Notes: generated from the sequence alone by a model not told the origin. DNA of 64,000 bases from Palsa-504 sp963800415 (GCA_963800415.1 CAWDBS010000061.1:124001-188000); one strand, 5' to 3'; positions 55,349 to 64,000 are shown, counted from the stretch's first letter. Made by a program: numbers and translations.

Positions 55349-55380
55349 GTCCTACGTAGCTCTAAGTCCTACGTAGCTCG
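55346..55380. repeat. Direct repeat after the third phasin-like gene
   Basis: Two copies of TAAGTCCTACGTAGCTC in tandem, each containing the palindrome CTACGTAG; the first copy includes the stop codon. Confidence 0.8.
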
Positions 55381-55407
55381 CGAAGAGCCTGCTCGATTTC
55401 GAGCGGA

Positions 55408-55439
55408 CGCGGCAGCGCCGGAACACCGGCGCTGCCGCG
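55408..55439 (+). terminator. Terminator after the phasin-like genes
   Basis: Perfect 14-bp stem CGCGGCAGCGCCGG / CCGGCGCTGCCGCG with AACA loop. No T-run. A TATAGT that could serve the next gene follows at 55443-55448. Confidence 0.85.
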
Positions 55440-55478
55440 CACTATAGTTAGCGCAAGGAGAGAAGGAGAGGAGGCATC

Positions 55479-56006
55479 GTGACGGACCTGTGGGACGCCC
55501 AGCGGGAGGTGCTCGGCGCCTTCATCCGGGAGCAGCGCAAGCGCGCCAACCTGTCGCTCCGCCAGCTCGCGGAGCTGACCAGCCTGTCCAACCCGTACCT
55601 GAGCCAGGTCGAACGGGGCCTGCACCAGCCGTCGGTCCGCGTGCTCAAGGCCCTCTCCGACGCGCTCAACGTTTCCGCGGAAACGCTGATGGCCCAGGCC
55701 GGCCTGATCGACGCGATGGTGCCCGCCGAGGTGCAAGCAGACGGGGAGCGGACGGATAAAGATGTCCCGGACACCGAGGACGCCATCCGCGCCGACAAGC
55801 GCCTTGGTGACGACCAGAAGGCCGCGCTGATCGCCGTCTACCGCAGCATGCTCGGCTCGGCGCCCTCAACCCAAACGCAGCCCTCCGGCACAAGCCCAGA
55901 CCCCGGGCCCAGCCCAGACCCCGGGCCCAGCCCAGACCCCGGGCCCAGCCCAGACCCCGGGCCAAGCCCAGACCCCCGGCCAAGCCCAGACCCCAGCCAA
56001 ACCTAG
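55479..56006 (+). CDS. XRE-family regulator, MLDSR / Rv0474-like
   Basis: 175 residues. The N-terminal helix-turn-helix 'LGAFIREQRKRANLSLRQLAELTSLSNPYLSQVERGLHQPSVRVLKALSDALNVSAETLMAQ' closely resembles Mycobacterium Rv0474, which sits beside hbhA, and the Rhodococcus regulator of the lipid-droplet protein MLDS. A spacer and five to six copies of the six-residue unit SPDPGP (18-base repeats) form the tail. It probably binds the CCAAGC/GCTTGG palindromes of the phasin-like promoters. GTG start with GGAGAGGAGG site. Confidence 0.88.
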   Translation: MTDLWDAQREVLGAFIREQRKRANLSLRQLAELTSLSNPYLSQVERGLHQPSVRVLKALSDALNVSAETLMAQAGLIDAMVPAEVQADGERTDKDVPDTEDAIRADKRLGDDQKAALIAVYRSMLGSAPSTQTQPSGTSPDPGPSPDPGPSPDPGPSPDPGPSPDPRPSPDPSQT

Positions 56007-56161
56007 CCGCCCCCGCCCCGCAGGGCCCACAACGGGCCATCGCGCTAGCTAACGCCCGGCTCCGGGCCAGTTCCCGTTCCCGCCGCCGCCCGCGGGGCGG
56101 GGACGCGCGCGGGCAGCTGGTCCAGGAAGCCCGCGATAGTGTCCTCGCGCAAGCCGCGAGG

Positions 56162-56178
56162 GTACCTCGAGCGGGTAC
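56162..56178. promoter_or_regulatory. Inverted repeat upstream of csoR
   Basis: GTACC, seven bases, GGTAC, 35 bases before the csoR start. It is a candidate CsoR operator by position and symmetry only. Confidence 0.45.
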
Positions 56179-56212
56179 GTCTTAGGCGGGCCCAAACCCT
56201 TACAGTTGAAGC

Positions 56213-56494
56213 ATGCGAGGCTATACGCAGGACAAAGACGCTTACCTCAAGCGGCTACGGCGGATCGAGGGTCAGGTACGCGGGCTGCAGCGCATGGTGG
56301 AGTCCGACACCTACTGCGTCGACGTCCTCACCCAGGTATCCGCCGTGACCCGGGCGCTGCAGGCGGTTGCCCTGGGCCTGGTCGAGGACCACCTCGGCCA
56401 CTGCGTCACCGAGGCCATCGAGGCCGGCGGCCCCGAGGCCAGTGAGAAGATCAAGGAAGCCTCCGAAGCCATCGCCCGCCTTGTCCGGTCCTGA
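56213..56494 (+). CDS. csoR: CsoR-family copper-sensing repressor
   Basis: 93 residues. All-helical repressor with the Cu(I) ligands Cys35 ('SDTYCVDVL'), His60 and Cys64 ('DHLGHCV'), and the family start 'YLKRLRRIEGQVRGLQRMVE'. Copper binding should release it from DNA. No copper ATPase or metallothionein gene is in the window. Its 3' end overlaps the glucosidase frame, an unusual partner. Confidence 0.92.
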   Translation: MRGYTQDKDAYLKRLRRIEGQVRGLQRMVESDTYCVDVLTQVSAVTRALQAVALGLVEDHLGHCVTEAIEAGGPEASEKIKEASEAIARLVRS

Positions 56495-58281
56495 GCCTCG
56501 GCTCGGACCCGAGAACCCCCGGGGCGACTGGCGCCGGTGGGTCGTCTACCAGGTCTATCCACGCAGTTTCGCCGACTCCGGCGGTGACGGCGTCGGTGAC
56601 CTGCGCGGTGTCCTCAGCCACCTGGACTACCTGCAGCACCTCGGCGTCGACGTGGTGTGGATGTCCCCGGTCTACCGGTCGCCGATGGACGACAACGGCT
56701 ACGACATCAGCGACTACACCGACATCGACCCGCTGTTCGGCACGCTGGCCGACCTGGACGAGCTGATCGCCGAGCTGCACGCCCGGGGCATGAAGCTGGT
56801 CATGGACCTGGTGGTGAACCACACCTCCGACGAGCACCCCTGGTTCGGCCAGTCCCGCTCCAGCCGGGACAACCCCAAGCGGGACTGGTACTGGTGGCGC
56901 GACCCCCGCCCGGGCGCCGTGCCGGGCCTGCCGGGCGCCGAACCGACCAACTGGGAGTCGCACTTCTCCGGCCCGACCTGGACCTGGGACGAGAAGACCG
57001 GCCAGTACTACCTGCACATCTTCTCCACCAAGCAGCCCGACCTGAACTGGGAGAACCCCGAGGTCCGCCAGGCTGTCTACGCCATGATGCGCTGGTGGCT
57101 GGACCGCGGCGTGGACGGCTTCCGCATGGACGTCATCAACATGATCAGCAAGGACACGTCCCTGCCGGACACGCAGCCGCGGCCCGAGTCCCAGTACGGC
57201 CCCGGCGACCAGTACTTCATCTGCGGCCCGCGCAACCACGAGTTCCTTCAGGAGATGTACCGGGAGGTCTTCGCCGGCCGGGACGCGCACATCCTCACCG
57301 TCGGCGAGATGCCCGGCGTCACCGTGCCCGACGCGGTCCTGTTCACCGACCCGGCGCGGCACGAGCTCAACATGGTCTTCCAGTTCGAGCACGTCCAGCT
57401 GGACATCGGCGCGCACAAGTACGACCCGCGCCCGCTGCGGCTCCCCGACCTGAAGGCGTCGCTGGCCCGCTGGCAGGCCGGTCTGGCCGAGAAGGGCTGG
57501 AACTCGCTGTACTGGAGCAATCACGACCAGCCTCGTTCGGTATCCCGGTTTGGCGACGACGGCCCGCACCGGATCGCCTCGGCCAAGACCCTGGCCACCG
57601 TCCTGCACCTGCACCGCGGCACCCCGTACGTGTACCAGGGCGACGAACTGGGCATGGCCAACGCGCCGTTCACCGCGATCACCGACTTCCGGGACATCCA
57701 GACGCTCCGGTTCTACGCGGAGGCGGTCGAACGCGGCGACACCGACCTGGCGCCGCTACTGGTGGCCATGGCCACGATGGGCCGGGACCAGGGCCGAACC
57801 CCGGTCCAGTGGGACGCATCCCCGGGCGCCGGTTTCACCACCGGCACCCCCTGGCTGGCCATCAACCCCGACCACACCGAGGTCAACGCCGCCGCCGAGG
57901 TCGGCGACCCCGGCTCGGTGTTCGAGCACTACCGCCGCCTCATCGCCCTGCGCCACGCCGACCCGGTAGTCACCGACGGCGACTTCGAGCTCCTCCTCCC
58001 GGAGCACCCCACGATCTGGGCGTTCCTCCGCCGCACCCCCGACGCCGAACTCCTGGTCGCGGCCAACTTCTCCGCCCACCTGGTCAGCACCGACCTGCCC
58101 CTGGACGCCGACTGGCCAGGCGGCCTCTATCGTCCTGACCAGCCATCCCGGCGACCCGCTCCAGCTCCTGCCCGCCCTGACACTCCGCCCCTGGGAGTCC
58201 GCCATCTGGCGTCGTGTCATCACGCACATCCAGAAGGTGGCGGAAGCAGCAGGTGCGGAGCTGCGGATCGAGAGCATCTGA
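56481..58281 (+). CDS. GH13 alpha-glucosidase, apparent frameshift near the end
   Basis: About 600 residues. The glycoside hydrolase 13 regions are all present: 'MDLVVNHTSDEHPWF', 'GFRMDVINM' (nucleophile Asp, about 217), 'LTVGEMPGV' (acid Glu, about 276) and 'YWSNHDQPR'. They fit the oligo-1,6-glucosidase / alpha-glucosidase group ('RRWVVYQVYPRSFADS', 'GVGDLRGVLSHLDYL'). Near 58118-58123 one base seems to be inserted. The adjoining frame supplies the natural end 'LQLLPALTLRPWESAIWRR' and stops at 58281. The start is uncertain; TTG 56481 gives a short lead and overlaps csoR by 14 bases. Confidence 0.88.
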
Positions 58282-58479
58282 AGGGGGGCGCCGTGGTGGG
58301 TCGTCTCAGGTGCGGCTGTCCCGGCACCGATCGCTCCACCGGACCCCATCGGGACGCGGTTCCCGGTCCGGCGCGGGCAGTATCTCCGCGGACATCTGCA
58401 GCCGGTAGCCCATAACCGGCCTCCTCGCCGAGGCTGGTACCCATAAGTACTATCGCCGCTTCCGGGAGATTCCTACAGT

Positions 58480-58881
58480 TCAGGACGCCTTTGCTGTGGG
58501 CGTGTAGATCAAGACCAGTACGCCGCTCGCGAAGCGCCTGACGTCTGCCAGCGACAATTGCGGAGCGCCGTGGATCTCCTCGAACAGGTGCTGGCCTGCC
58601 CCTGCTGCGACCGGCGTGAGGAGGAGGTGGAACTCGTCTATCAGGTTGTCCGCCATGAGGACCCGGTCCAGCGCGCCGTTCCCGTACTTCACGATGCTGC
58701 CGCCGGGCTGGTCCTTGAGCTCCGCGACGAAATCGGCGACGTCCCCGGGGATGACGGTGGCGTTCCAGGTGGCTTCCGTGTCCTTAGCCTTTCCCGTGCT
58801 CGGCTGGGTGCGATACCGATGAGTTTGGTCGGCCTGATCCGTCAGCACCAGGAGAGATCGAGAACCTGCCGAAGGGGGCAT
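58480..58881 (-). pseudogene. 5'-truncated dihydrofolate-reductase-family (RibD C-terminal) fragment
   Basis: The last 100 or so codons match the C-terminal half of the YyaP/YwjB-type DHFR-like family: 'DVADFVAELKDQPGGSIVKYGNGALDRVLMADNLIDEFHLLLTPVAAGAG'. The usual N-terminal half (about 90 residues with the first NADPH-binding strand) is missing. The sequence before 'KDTEATWN' looks unrelated. Confidence 0.7.
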
Positions 58882-58883
58882 CC

Positions 58884-59750
58884 GTGACCGACCCGAAGAC
58901 CCACACCCTGGATGCGCCGGGCGCCGTGCTGTACTACGACGTCCGGAGCAACGAAGCCAGTACCCAGCCGGTCCTGCTGATCATCGGGTCGCCGATGGGC
59001 GCCGACGGGTTCGGGACCCTGGCCGGGCATTTCACCGACCGGACGGTGGTGACCTACGACCCGCGCAGCGCGGGCCGCAGCCTGCGTACCGACGGCGCCG
59101 CCGAGACCACGCCGGACGAGCACGCGGACGACCTGCACCGGCTGATCTGGTCGCTGGACGCCGGGCCGGTCGACATCTTCGCCAGCAGCGGCGGCGCCGT
59201 CAACGCGCTGGCCCTGGTGGCCAGGCACCCGGAGCAGGTCCGGACGCTCGTAGCCCACGAGCCGCCCGCCTCCCAGGAACTACCGGACCGCGAGGAGGTG
59301 CTAGCCGCGTGCGTGGACATCCACGAGACGTACCAGCGCACCGGCTTCGGCCCGGCGATGGCGAAGTTCATCGCGCTGGTCAGCTACCAAGGACCGCTCT
59401 CGCCCGGTTACGCCGACCAGCCCGCCCCGGACCCCGCCGCCTTCGGGTTGCCGACCGGAGACGACGGCTCGCGGGACGACCCGCTCGTCGGGCAGAACAT
59501 CGTCACCTGCAACACCTACCATCACGATTTCGGTGCCCTCCGCGCCGCATCCACCCGCGTCGTCATCGGGGTCGGCGCGGAATCCGGCCAGATGATAGCG
59601 GGCCGCGCGGGCCTGGCCGTGGCCGGACGGCTCGGCACGACCGCCGTCACCTTCCCGGGCGATCACGGCGGGTTCCTCGGCGGTGAATACGGCCAGACCG
59701 GCGAGCCGGACGCCTTCGCCGCCACCTTGCGCGAGGTCCTCGCCGGCTGA
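58884..59750 (+). CDS. Alpha/beta hydrolase
   Basis: 288 residues. 'PVLLIIGSPMGADGFGTLAGHF' (oxyanion), 'VVTYDPRSAGRS', nucleophile elbow 'DIFASSGGAVNALALVARHP' (Ser in ASSGG), and late His in 'FPGDHGGFLGG'. This subgroup often lies beside DHFR-like genes, as here. GTG start with an AAGGGGG site. Substrate unknown. Confidence 0.88.
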   Translation: MTDPKTHTLDAPGAVLYYDVRSNEASTQPVLLIIGSPMGADGFGTLAGHFTDRTVVTYDPRSAGRSLRTDGAAETTPDEHADDLHRLIWSLDAGPVDIFASSGGAVNALALVARHPEQVRTLVAHEPPASQELPDREEVLAACVDIHETYQRTGFGPAMAKFIALVSYQGPLSPGYADQPAPDPAAFGLPTGDDGSRDDPLVGQNIVTCNTYHHDFGALRAASTRVVIGVGAESGQMIAGRAGLAVAGRLGTTAVTFPGDHGGFLGGEYGQTGEPDAFAATLREVLAG

Positions 59751-59776
59751 CGGCCAGGTAGCCGCGGGGAGACTGG

Positions 59777-61540
59777 CTATCCGGCCAGGACGGTGGCTGT
59801 TTGCTGGGCCCTGGACCATCCGGGGTGGGTGGCCCCGGGACCGGAGCGGTGGCGGGCGAGGTGGGGTGGCGTGTGCGTGGGCTTGTCCTTGTACACGAAG
59901 GCCCGGCGCAGCTGGGGGTAGGGTTCGCGGGGGCCGGTGAAGTTGCGGCTCATGATGGCCAGTTCGGCGGCCCGGTAGGCGGCCAGCGGCCGTTGTCTGC
60001 TGTCCGCGGCCATCCGCCGGGCCTTGACGGCCAGCTGCGCTGCGTGATCGGGGCTGGCTGCCAGTTGCCCGGCCAGGGCCGTCACCTGGGCGCGGAAGCC
60101 GGCCGGGTCGCTGTCGATGACCGTATCGACCAGGCCGGTTCGCAGGGCGGAGGCGGGGGTGACGGGCAGGCAGGCCTGGGTGAGCCGGGCGGCCTCGGCG
60201 GCGCCGACGCGGCGGGGCAGGGTGTAGGTCCAGTATTCCGAGCCGTGCAGGCCCATCAGCTGGTAGTGCGGGTTGAGGAGCGCGCCGGCCCGGCACCAGA
60301 CCTGGTCGGCGGCCAGCGCGAGCATCACGCCGCCGGCCGCGGCGTTGCCCGCCAGTGCCGCCACGGTCAGCTGCCCGGTGGTGGTCAGGATCGCCTCGAC
60401 CAGGTCGTCGATGGCGTTGATGTTGCGCCAGGACTCTGCCGCCGGGTCATCGGCGGCCTCGATCACGTTCAGGTGGATGCCGTTGGCGAACATGTCCCGG
60501 GGCCCGCCGAATACGATCACCTTCACCGGGCGGGCCTGGGCGTGCCGCCAGGCGGCGAGCAGGCGGCGGCACTGGCCGGTGCTCATGGCCCCGCCGGGGA
60601 AGGCGAACTCCAGGTAGCCGACGTCGCCAGCCTCGCGGTAGCTGATCTGCTGGTAGGTGCGCCGGCCCGGCGGCGGCATCAGCGGCGCGGGGACGTACGG
60701 CACGCCGGCCAGCGACCCGCGCAGCGCCAGCGTGGCCGGCAGCTTGAAGGTCTTCGGGCCGCCCGGCGCCGGGCGGCGGCGCAGCTGGGGGATCCAGACC
60801 GCCCCGTCGGCGGTGGCCCGGCAGATCGCGCCGTCCCGCCGGGCCACGATAGTCCCCGGCGCCCCGCGCAGCTGATCTTCTTCGTACCCGCCGGACAGGT
60901 AGTAGCCGGTGTCCCCGATGATGTCCAGGACGCCGGGACTGGAGTCGGCCGCCCGCAGCTTGGCCAGCACCGCGGCGGCGGGCTCGGCCTGCCAGTCGAT
61001 CCTGCGGTCGGCCTGCCGGCACGGCGGCCGGCACTGCCCGGTGACTTCCGGGCGGCTGTAATCCAGTGGCTCAGGCCGGTACCGGCCGGCCGCGAACCGG
61101 GCCACGGCCAGCAGCACCGCCTGCACCGCGGCGTCCGCGACCTCGGTGCGGTACGCAGAGCTCTTGGCGCAGCCGGGCATCGAGAACTCCGCGCTGGCCC
61201 AGATGTCACCGGCGTCCATCTCGGCGTTGGCCTGCAGCACGGTGACCCCCCACCTTCCGGCGCCGCCCATGAGCGCCCAGTCCAGCGAGGACGGCCCCCG
61301 GTCGCCCCTGGGCCCGGGGTGGACGATGAAGCAGGGGCGAGCCGACCAGATGTCCGCCGGAATGGCCGTGGTCAGCATCGGCGCGATGACCAGATCCGGA
61401 TCCCAGCAGCGGACCCCCTCCCGTATCACCTCATCGCCCAGCGCCAGCTCGACGGACACCTCATGCCCCCGGTCAGCAAGCTCGGCATGCACCCGCTGCG
61501 TCATGCTGTTGTAGCTGCTGGCCACAAGCAAGATCCGCAT
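59777..61540 (-). CDS. hypX: HypX/HoxX-type hydrogenase maturation protein
   Basis: 587 residues. The ATG at 61540 follows a GGGGGG site and starts the conserved 'MRILLVASSYNSMTQRVHAEL'. N-terminal formyltransferase-like domain: 'DLVIAPMLTTAIPADIW' and 'FIVHPGPRGDRGPSSLDWALM'. C-terminal enoyl-CoA-hydratase-like domain: 'VGYLEFAFPGGAMSTGQCRRLL', 'VIVFGGPRDMFANGIHLN', 'ALAGNAAAGGVMLALAADQVWCR' and 'YQLMGLHGSEYW'. The family makes the CO ligand of [NiFe]-hydrogenases from formyl-tetrahydrofolate in air. No hydrogenase structural or hyp gene lies in the window. Confidence 0.92.
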   Translation of the reverse strand: MRILLVASSYNSMTQRVHAELADRGHEVSVELALGDEVIREGVRCWDPDLVIAPMLTTAIPADIWSARPCFIVHPGPRGDRGPSSLDWALMGGAGRWGVTVLQANAEMDAGDIWASAEFSMPGCAKSSAYRTEVADAAVQAVLLAVARFAAGRYRPEPLDYSRPEVTGQCRPPCRQADRRIDWQAEPAAAVLAKLRAADSSPGVLDIIGDTGYYLSGGYEEDQLRGAPGTIVARRDGAICRATADGAVWIPQLRRRPAPGGPKTFKLPATLALRGSLAGVPYVPAPLMPPPGRRTYQQISYREAGDVGYLEFAFPGGAMSTGQCRRLLAAWRHAQARPVKVIVFGGPRDMFANGIHLNVIEAADDPAAESWRNINAIDDLVEAILTTTGQLTVAALAGNAAAGGVMLALAADQVWCRAGALLNPHYQLMGLHGSEYWTYTLPRRVGAAEAARLTQACLPVTPASALRTGLVDTVIDSDPAGFRAQVTALAGQLAASPDHAAQLAVKARRMAADSRQRPLAAYRAAELAIMSRNFTGPREPYPQLRRAFVYKDKPTHTPPHLARHRSGPGATHPGWSRAQQTATVLAG

Positions 61541-61917
61541 CAGTAACCCCCCTCGTCCGGCCCAGCCGGAAGACCCCCAGCGCCGCCGCGCGGCCATTCC
61601 GTTCCCCCGGCGTCCGCGCTCTACCGCCCTAGCTAGCCGGAGCATGCCAGCGCGGACTTGATACACGATGCGCGGCACCGGCTGGCGGCCGGCCGCATCG
61701 CAGGATGCTGCCGTTTCGATCTGGCCGTGCGCCTTGGTCCGGCAGGCGGGATGGCAGGATGCTGCTATCCGGCCAGGCCCCGGCGGGTGGCGTAGGCGGC
61801 GGGCGGGAAGATCCGGAAGGCAGTCGTGGACGGCGGGGACCAGCTAGGCGATGCCGGCCGAGCAACGGGCTAGGCTCATACCCGAGGACCGAACGGACAG
61901 GCATGGAAGGGACATCC
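61541..61917. other. Divergent intergenic region between hypX and the methyltransferase
   Basis: 377 bases without a convincing gene. GCAGGATGCTGC occurs twice (near 61699 and 61753). Both promoters should lie here, but no clear -35/-10 pair is visible. Confidence 0.6.
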
Positions 61918-62751
61918 GTGACGCAGGGCACGCCGCAGGGCGGGACCACGAGCAGCCAGAGCCACTTGCCGTCCTTCGACCCCGGCGTGCCGAACCCGGC
62001 GCGGATGTGGAACTACTGGCTCGGCGGCAAGGATAACTTCGCCGCCGACCGGGAGGCGGCCGGACGGGTGCTCCAGGTCATGCCGACGATGCCGATGATC
62101 GCCCGGGCCGCGCGGCTGTTCCTGATCGACGCGGTGCATCAGCTGGCGGACCGCTACGGCATCCGGCAGTTCCTCGACATCGGGACCGGGCTGCCGACGG
62201 CCGACAACACCCACCACGTCGCGCAGCGGGTCGCTCCGGAGTCCCGGATCGTTTACGTGGACCACGACCCGGTGGTACTCAGCCATGCCCAGGCCCTGCT
62301 GACCAGCAGCCCCGAGGGCAAGACCGACTACATCCAGGCGGATGTGCGGGACACCGGCACGATCCTCGCGGGCGCCGCGCGGACGCTCGACTTCTCCCGG
62401 CCGGCCGCCGTCCTGCTGATCGCGCTCCTGCACTTCATCCCCGACGCCGACGACCCGTACGCGATCGTGGCGCGGCTGATGGAAGCCGTGCCGTCCGGCA
62501 GCTACCTGGTGATGGCGCATGCGGCCAGCGACATCGCGCCCGAGGCGTCCGCGGAGATGGCACGGCTCTACAACGGGATGTCCCCGGTGCCGATCACGCC
62601 GCGGAACCGCGCGCAGGTGACCCGGTTCTTCGACGGCCTGGACATGACGCCTCCCGGCCTGGTCCCGATCAGCCAGTGGGGCCTGGTCGGCCAGATCGAC
62701 ACCACCGCCGGCGGCCTGGTCGGTTACTGCGGCATGGGCCGCAAGCCCTGA
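61918..62751 (+). CDS. SAM-dependent methyltransferase, DUF574 (Methyltransf_19) family
   Basis: 277 residues. Characteristic start 'PSFDPGVPNPARMWNYWLGGKDNFAADREAAGRVL', SAM motif 'QFLDIGTGLPTADNTHHVAQ', 'IVYVDHDPVVLSHAQALL' and 'GLVGYCGMGRKP' at the end. This family is greatly expanded in Streptomyces and relatives, and its targets are mostly unknown. The GTG at 61918 is preferred (GGAAGGG six bases upstream); the ATG at 61903 is possible. Confidence 0.9.
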   Translation: MTQGTPQGGTTSSQSHLPSFDPGVPNPARMWNYWLGGKDNFAADREAAGRVLQVMPTMPMIARAARLFLIDAVHQLADRYGIRQFLDIGTGLPTADNTHHVAQRVAPESRIVYVDHDPVVLSHAQALLTSSPEGKTDYIQADVRDTGTILAGAARTLDFSRPAAVLLIALLHFIPDADDPYAIVARLMEAVPSGSYLVMAHAASDIAPEASAEMARLYNGMSPVPITPRNRAQVTRFFDGLDMTPPGLVPISQWGLVGQIDTTAGGLVGYCGMGRKP

Positions 62752-62776
62752 GCGGCCGCCCCGCCTCGGCGGCGCG

Positions 62777-63505
62777 CTAGCTTACCGGCACTTCATGGCC
62801 GTCATCTGCTCGTGAGTTAGGTGGATCCGGCGCGTCGAGCCCGGCCAGGACTGGCATCTGCGCGCCGAGCAGGCTCAAGCCGATGCAAACCGGGCAGGCC
62901 GCCTCTGCCAGGGCTTCTGGTGCTTCTCGCTTTCCCCGCCTGGTCCGCCAGAACACCAGCGCGCCGAGGACCACCACTGCGAGTATGACGATGGTGGGCC
63001 CCTTCGCCTGATCGAAGGCCCGGTCAGCGAGCGGCCCTAGTAGCAGTCCCAGGACCAGGTGGAGCTGAAGGAACACGCTGCTGCCGAGGATCAGGGCGGG
63101 CAGCGCCCGACGTTTGCTCAGCCCGGAGGCGCCCGCTGCCACCACGGTGAGCGTCCGCAGCCCCGGCATCCCGCGTCCCACCGCAAGCGCGGGCAGCCCG
63201 CGCGCCTCCACGAAGTCGGCGCCGCGACGGACCCGCGCCTGGGTGAGCCCAAGACGCGGCCCGAATCGCGCGATGACCAGATGAGCAGGTCCCCGGCAGG
63301 CGAGGAAGAGGGCAGTCGTGCCAAGGACGGAGATGACCTCGAAGCCGATCACCGCCAGCCATAGCGGGAACGTCCCGGCGGCCACCCGCTCGCCCACGCT
63401 GAACATCACCAGATCGGCCGGGAGCGGGATGGGCACGCCCGCTTCCATCGGGAGAAGCAGCGCCAGGGCAGCCAGCCCGCCCAGGCCCGCGGCACCGGCC
63501 TTCAC
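62777..63505 (-). CDS. DedA/VTT-domain membrane protein
   Basis: 242 residues. DedA-like features: 'LPMEAGVPIPLPADLVMFSVGE' (the glycine/proline-rich re-entrant part), 'GTTALFLACRGPAHLVIARFG', 'ALAVGRGMPGLRTLTVVAAGASGLS' and several helices. The C-terminus carries a short soluble tail with one CxxC ('AACPVCIGL'). The family is linked to lipid scrambling and membrane homeostasis. Confidence 0.82.
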   Translation of the reverse strand: MKAGAAGLGGLAALALLLPMEAGVPIPLPADLVMFSVGERVAAGTFPLWLAVIGFEVISVLGTTALFLACRGPAHLVIARFGPRLGLTQARVRRGADFVEARGLPALAVGRGMPGLRTLTVVAAGASGLSKRRALPALILGSSVFLQLHLVLGLLLGPLADRAFDQAKGPTIVILAVVVLGALVFWRTRRGKREAPEALAEAACPVCIGLSLLGAQMPVLAGLDAPDPPNSRADDGHEVPVS

Positions 63506-63551
63506 CTCACGCCGCCGCGCAGGCCCGGCTCACCAGTGACACCGCTGCCGG

Positions 63552-63872
63552 TCAGCTGCCGGATGCCCCGGCGGTGGGGGCGATGACGGCCCGTTGCGGC
63601 AGGTACACCTCATGGGCGGGGTAGAAGGTGGCTTCCGGCTGGACGTTCACGCCGACGGTGGCCATGGCCGGGCCCAGGCGCTGCTCGCCGAAGGTGGCGA
63701 ACGCCGCCTCGCTGTCCCACGCGTCGACGTTGTGGCAGTCCGCCCCGTCCCACCAGGTCAGGTGCGCGATCCCGCCGTCCGGGGTCTGCTCGAGCCAGCC
63801 GGCCTTGGCCCGGACCGCGTCGTATTGCTCGGGGGTGACGCCATGCAGAATGACGTGGGCTATAACAGCCAT
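63552..63872 (-). CDS. Small ABM-like protein
   Basis: 106 residues, 'MAVIAHVILHGVTPEQYDAVRAKAGWLEQTPDGGIAHLTWWDG' and 'VDAWDSEAAFATFGEQRLGPAM', the pattern of dimeric ferredoxin-like antibiotic-biosynthesis-monooxygenase-type proteins. A clean ribosome site (AAAGGAGA) precedes the ATG. Function unknown. Confidence 0.78.
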   Translation of the reverse strand: MAVIAHVILHGVTPEQYDAVRAKAGWLEQTPDGGIAHLTWWDGADCHNVDAWDSEAAFATFGEQRLGPAMATVGVNVQPEATFYPAHEVYLPQRAVIAPTAGASGS

Positions 63873-63902
63873 GCCTGTCTCCTTTGCCTGGAACGTTGCC
63901 TG

Positions 63903-64000
63903 TCAGCGGGGATACGGCGCCGGGACCTGGGCCGGATCACTGCGCGGAGGGGGCGTCGTCACCACCGCCACGTTCTGGCCCGAGTGGCCGCGCTCGTATG
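63903..64000 (-). CDS. Possible 3' end of a gene running off the window
   Basis: A minus-strand frame that enters from the right edge and ends 'VVTTPPPRSDPAQVPAPYPR' before a TGA at 63903-63905. Composition suits a Pro-rich C-terminus. Too short to identify. Confidence 0.35.
   Translation of the reverse strand, partial: YERGHSGQNVAVVTTPPPRSDPAQVPAPYPR

Overview
The window is very GC-rich DNA from a soil-type actinomycete, probably Streptosporangiales or a neighbouring order. The evidence is a HrcA/CIRCE-controlled groES-groEL1 pair with a His-rich GroEL1 tail, the guaB-guaB3 pair, an AdnB-AdnA recombination nuclease next to an alkyltransferase-like gene, a DUF574-type methyltransferase, abundant GTG starts and GTGA/ATGA overlaps. 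No rRNA, tRNA or CRISPR array was found. The genus cannot be fixed from the sequence alone.

Layout. 0-10 kb: chaperonins, guaB, guaB3, trpS, a B12-dependent acyl-CoA mutase large subunit, a YbdK-type carboxylate-amine ligase and an M20 amidohydrolase. 10-18.6 kb: a PH-domain membrane protein, a gamma-glutamylcyclotransferase-like protein, an LpdA-type quinone reductase, a biotin-dependent carboxylase alpha chain, a small SRPBCC-like protein and a PAS-GGDEF-EAL protein. 18.6-28.2 kb: branched-chain amino acid genes ilvB-ilvN-ilvC, leuB, ilvE and cimA. Three of these loci carry the same upstream 19-bp operator-like palindrome followed by a short leader peptide rich in Ile/Leu/Val. At ilvB and cimA the leader is followed by a clear terminator, which is classic attenuation. 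A BCAA exporter (azlCD) with its XRE-cupin regulator lies at 48-50 kb.

29.7-40.6 kb is a membrane and signalling block: a PrsW-like protease, an anchored exported protein, a membrane zinc-ribbon protein, then a vWA / PP2C / kinase-fold triad resembling the TerY-P triad. A membrane sensor, an acetyl-xylan-esterase-like hydrolase and a mycosin-like protease with a membrane partner follow. Tryptophan-pair motifs recur in the Pro-rich linkers of the PrsW, zinc-ribbon and kinase proteins. 40.6-48.1 kb holds an alkyltransferase-like protein, two arrays of short tandem repeats and adnB-adnA.

48-64 kb: azlCD, a thiamine-binding protein, a truncated sugar-ABC permease, a DMT transporter, an L,D-transpeptidase, three paralogous HBHA/MLDS (phasin-like) genes with an XRE regulator, a CsoR copper sensor overlapping a GH13 glucosidase, small hydrolases, an orphan hypX, a DUF574 methyltransferase, a DedA protein and an ABM-like protein.

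Data caution: at least a dozen apparent one-base frameshifts interrupt otherwise intact genes. Three lie in the same context, where GGGGCC is expected and GGGCC is read. I treat most of them as base-calling errors and annotate the reconstructed genes across them.
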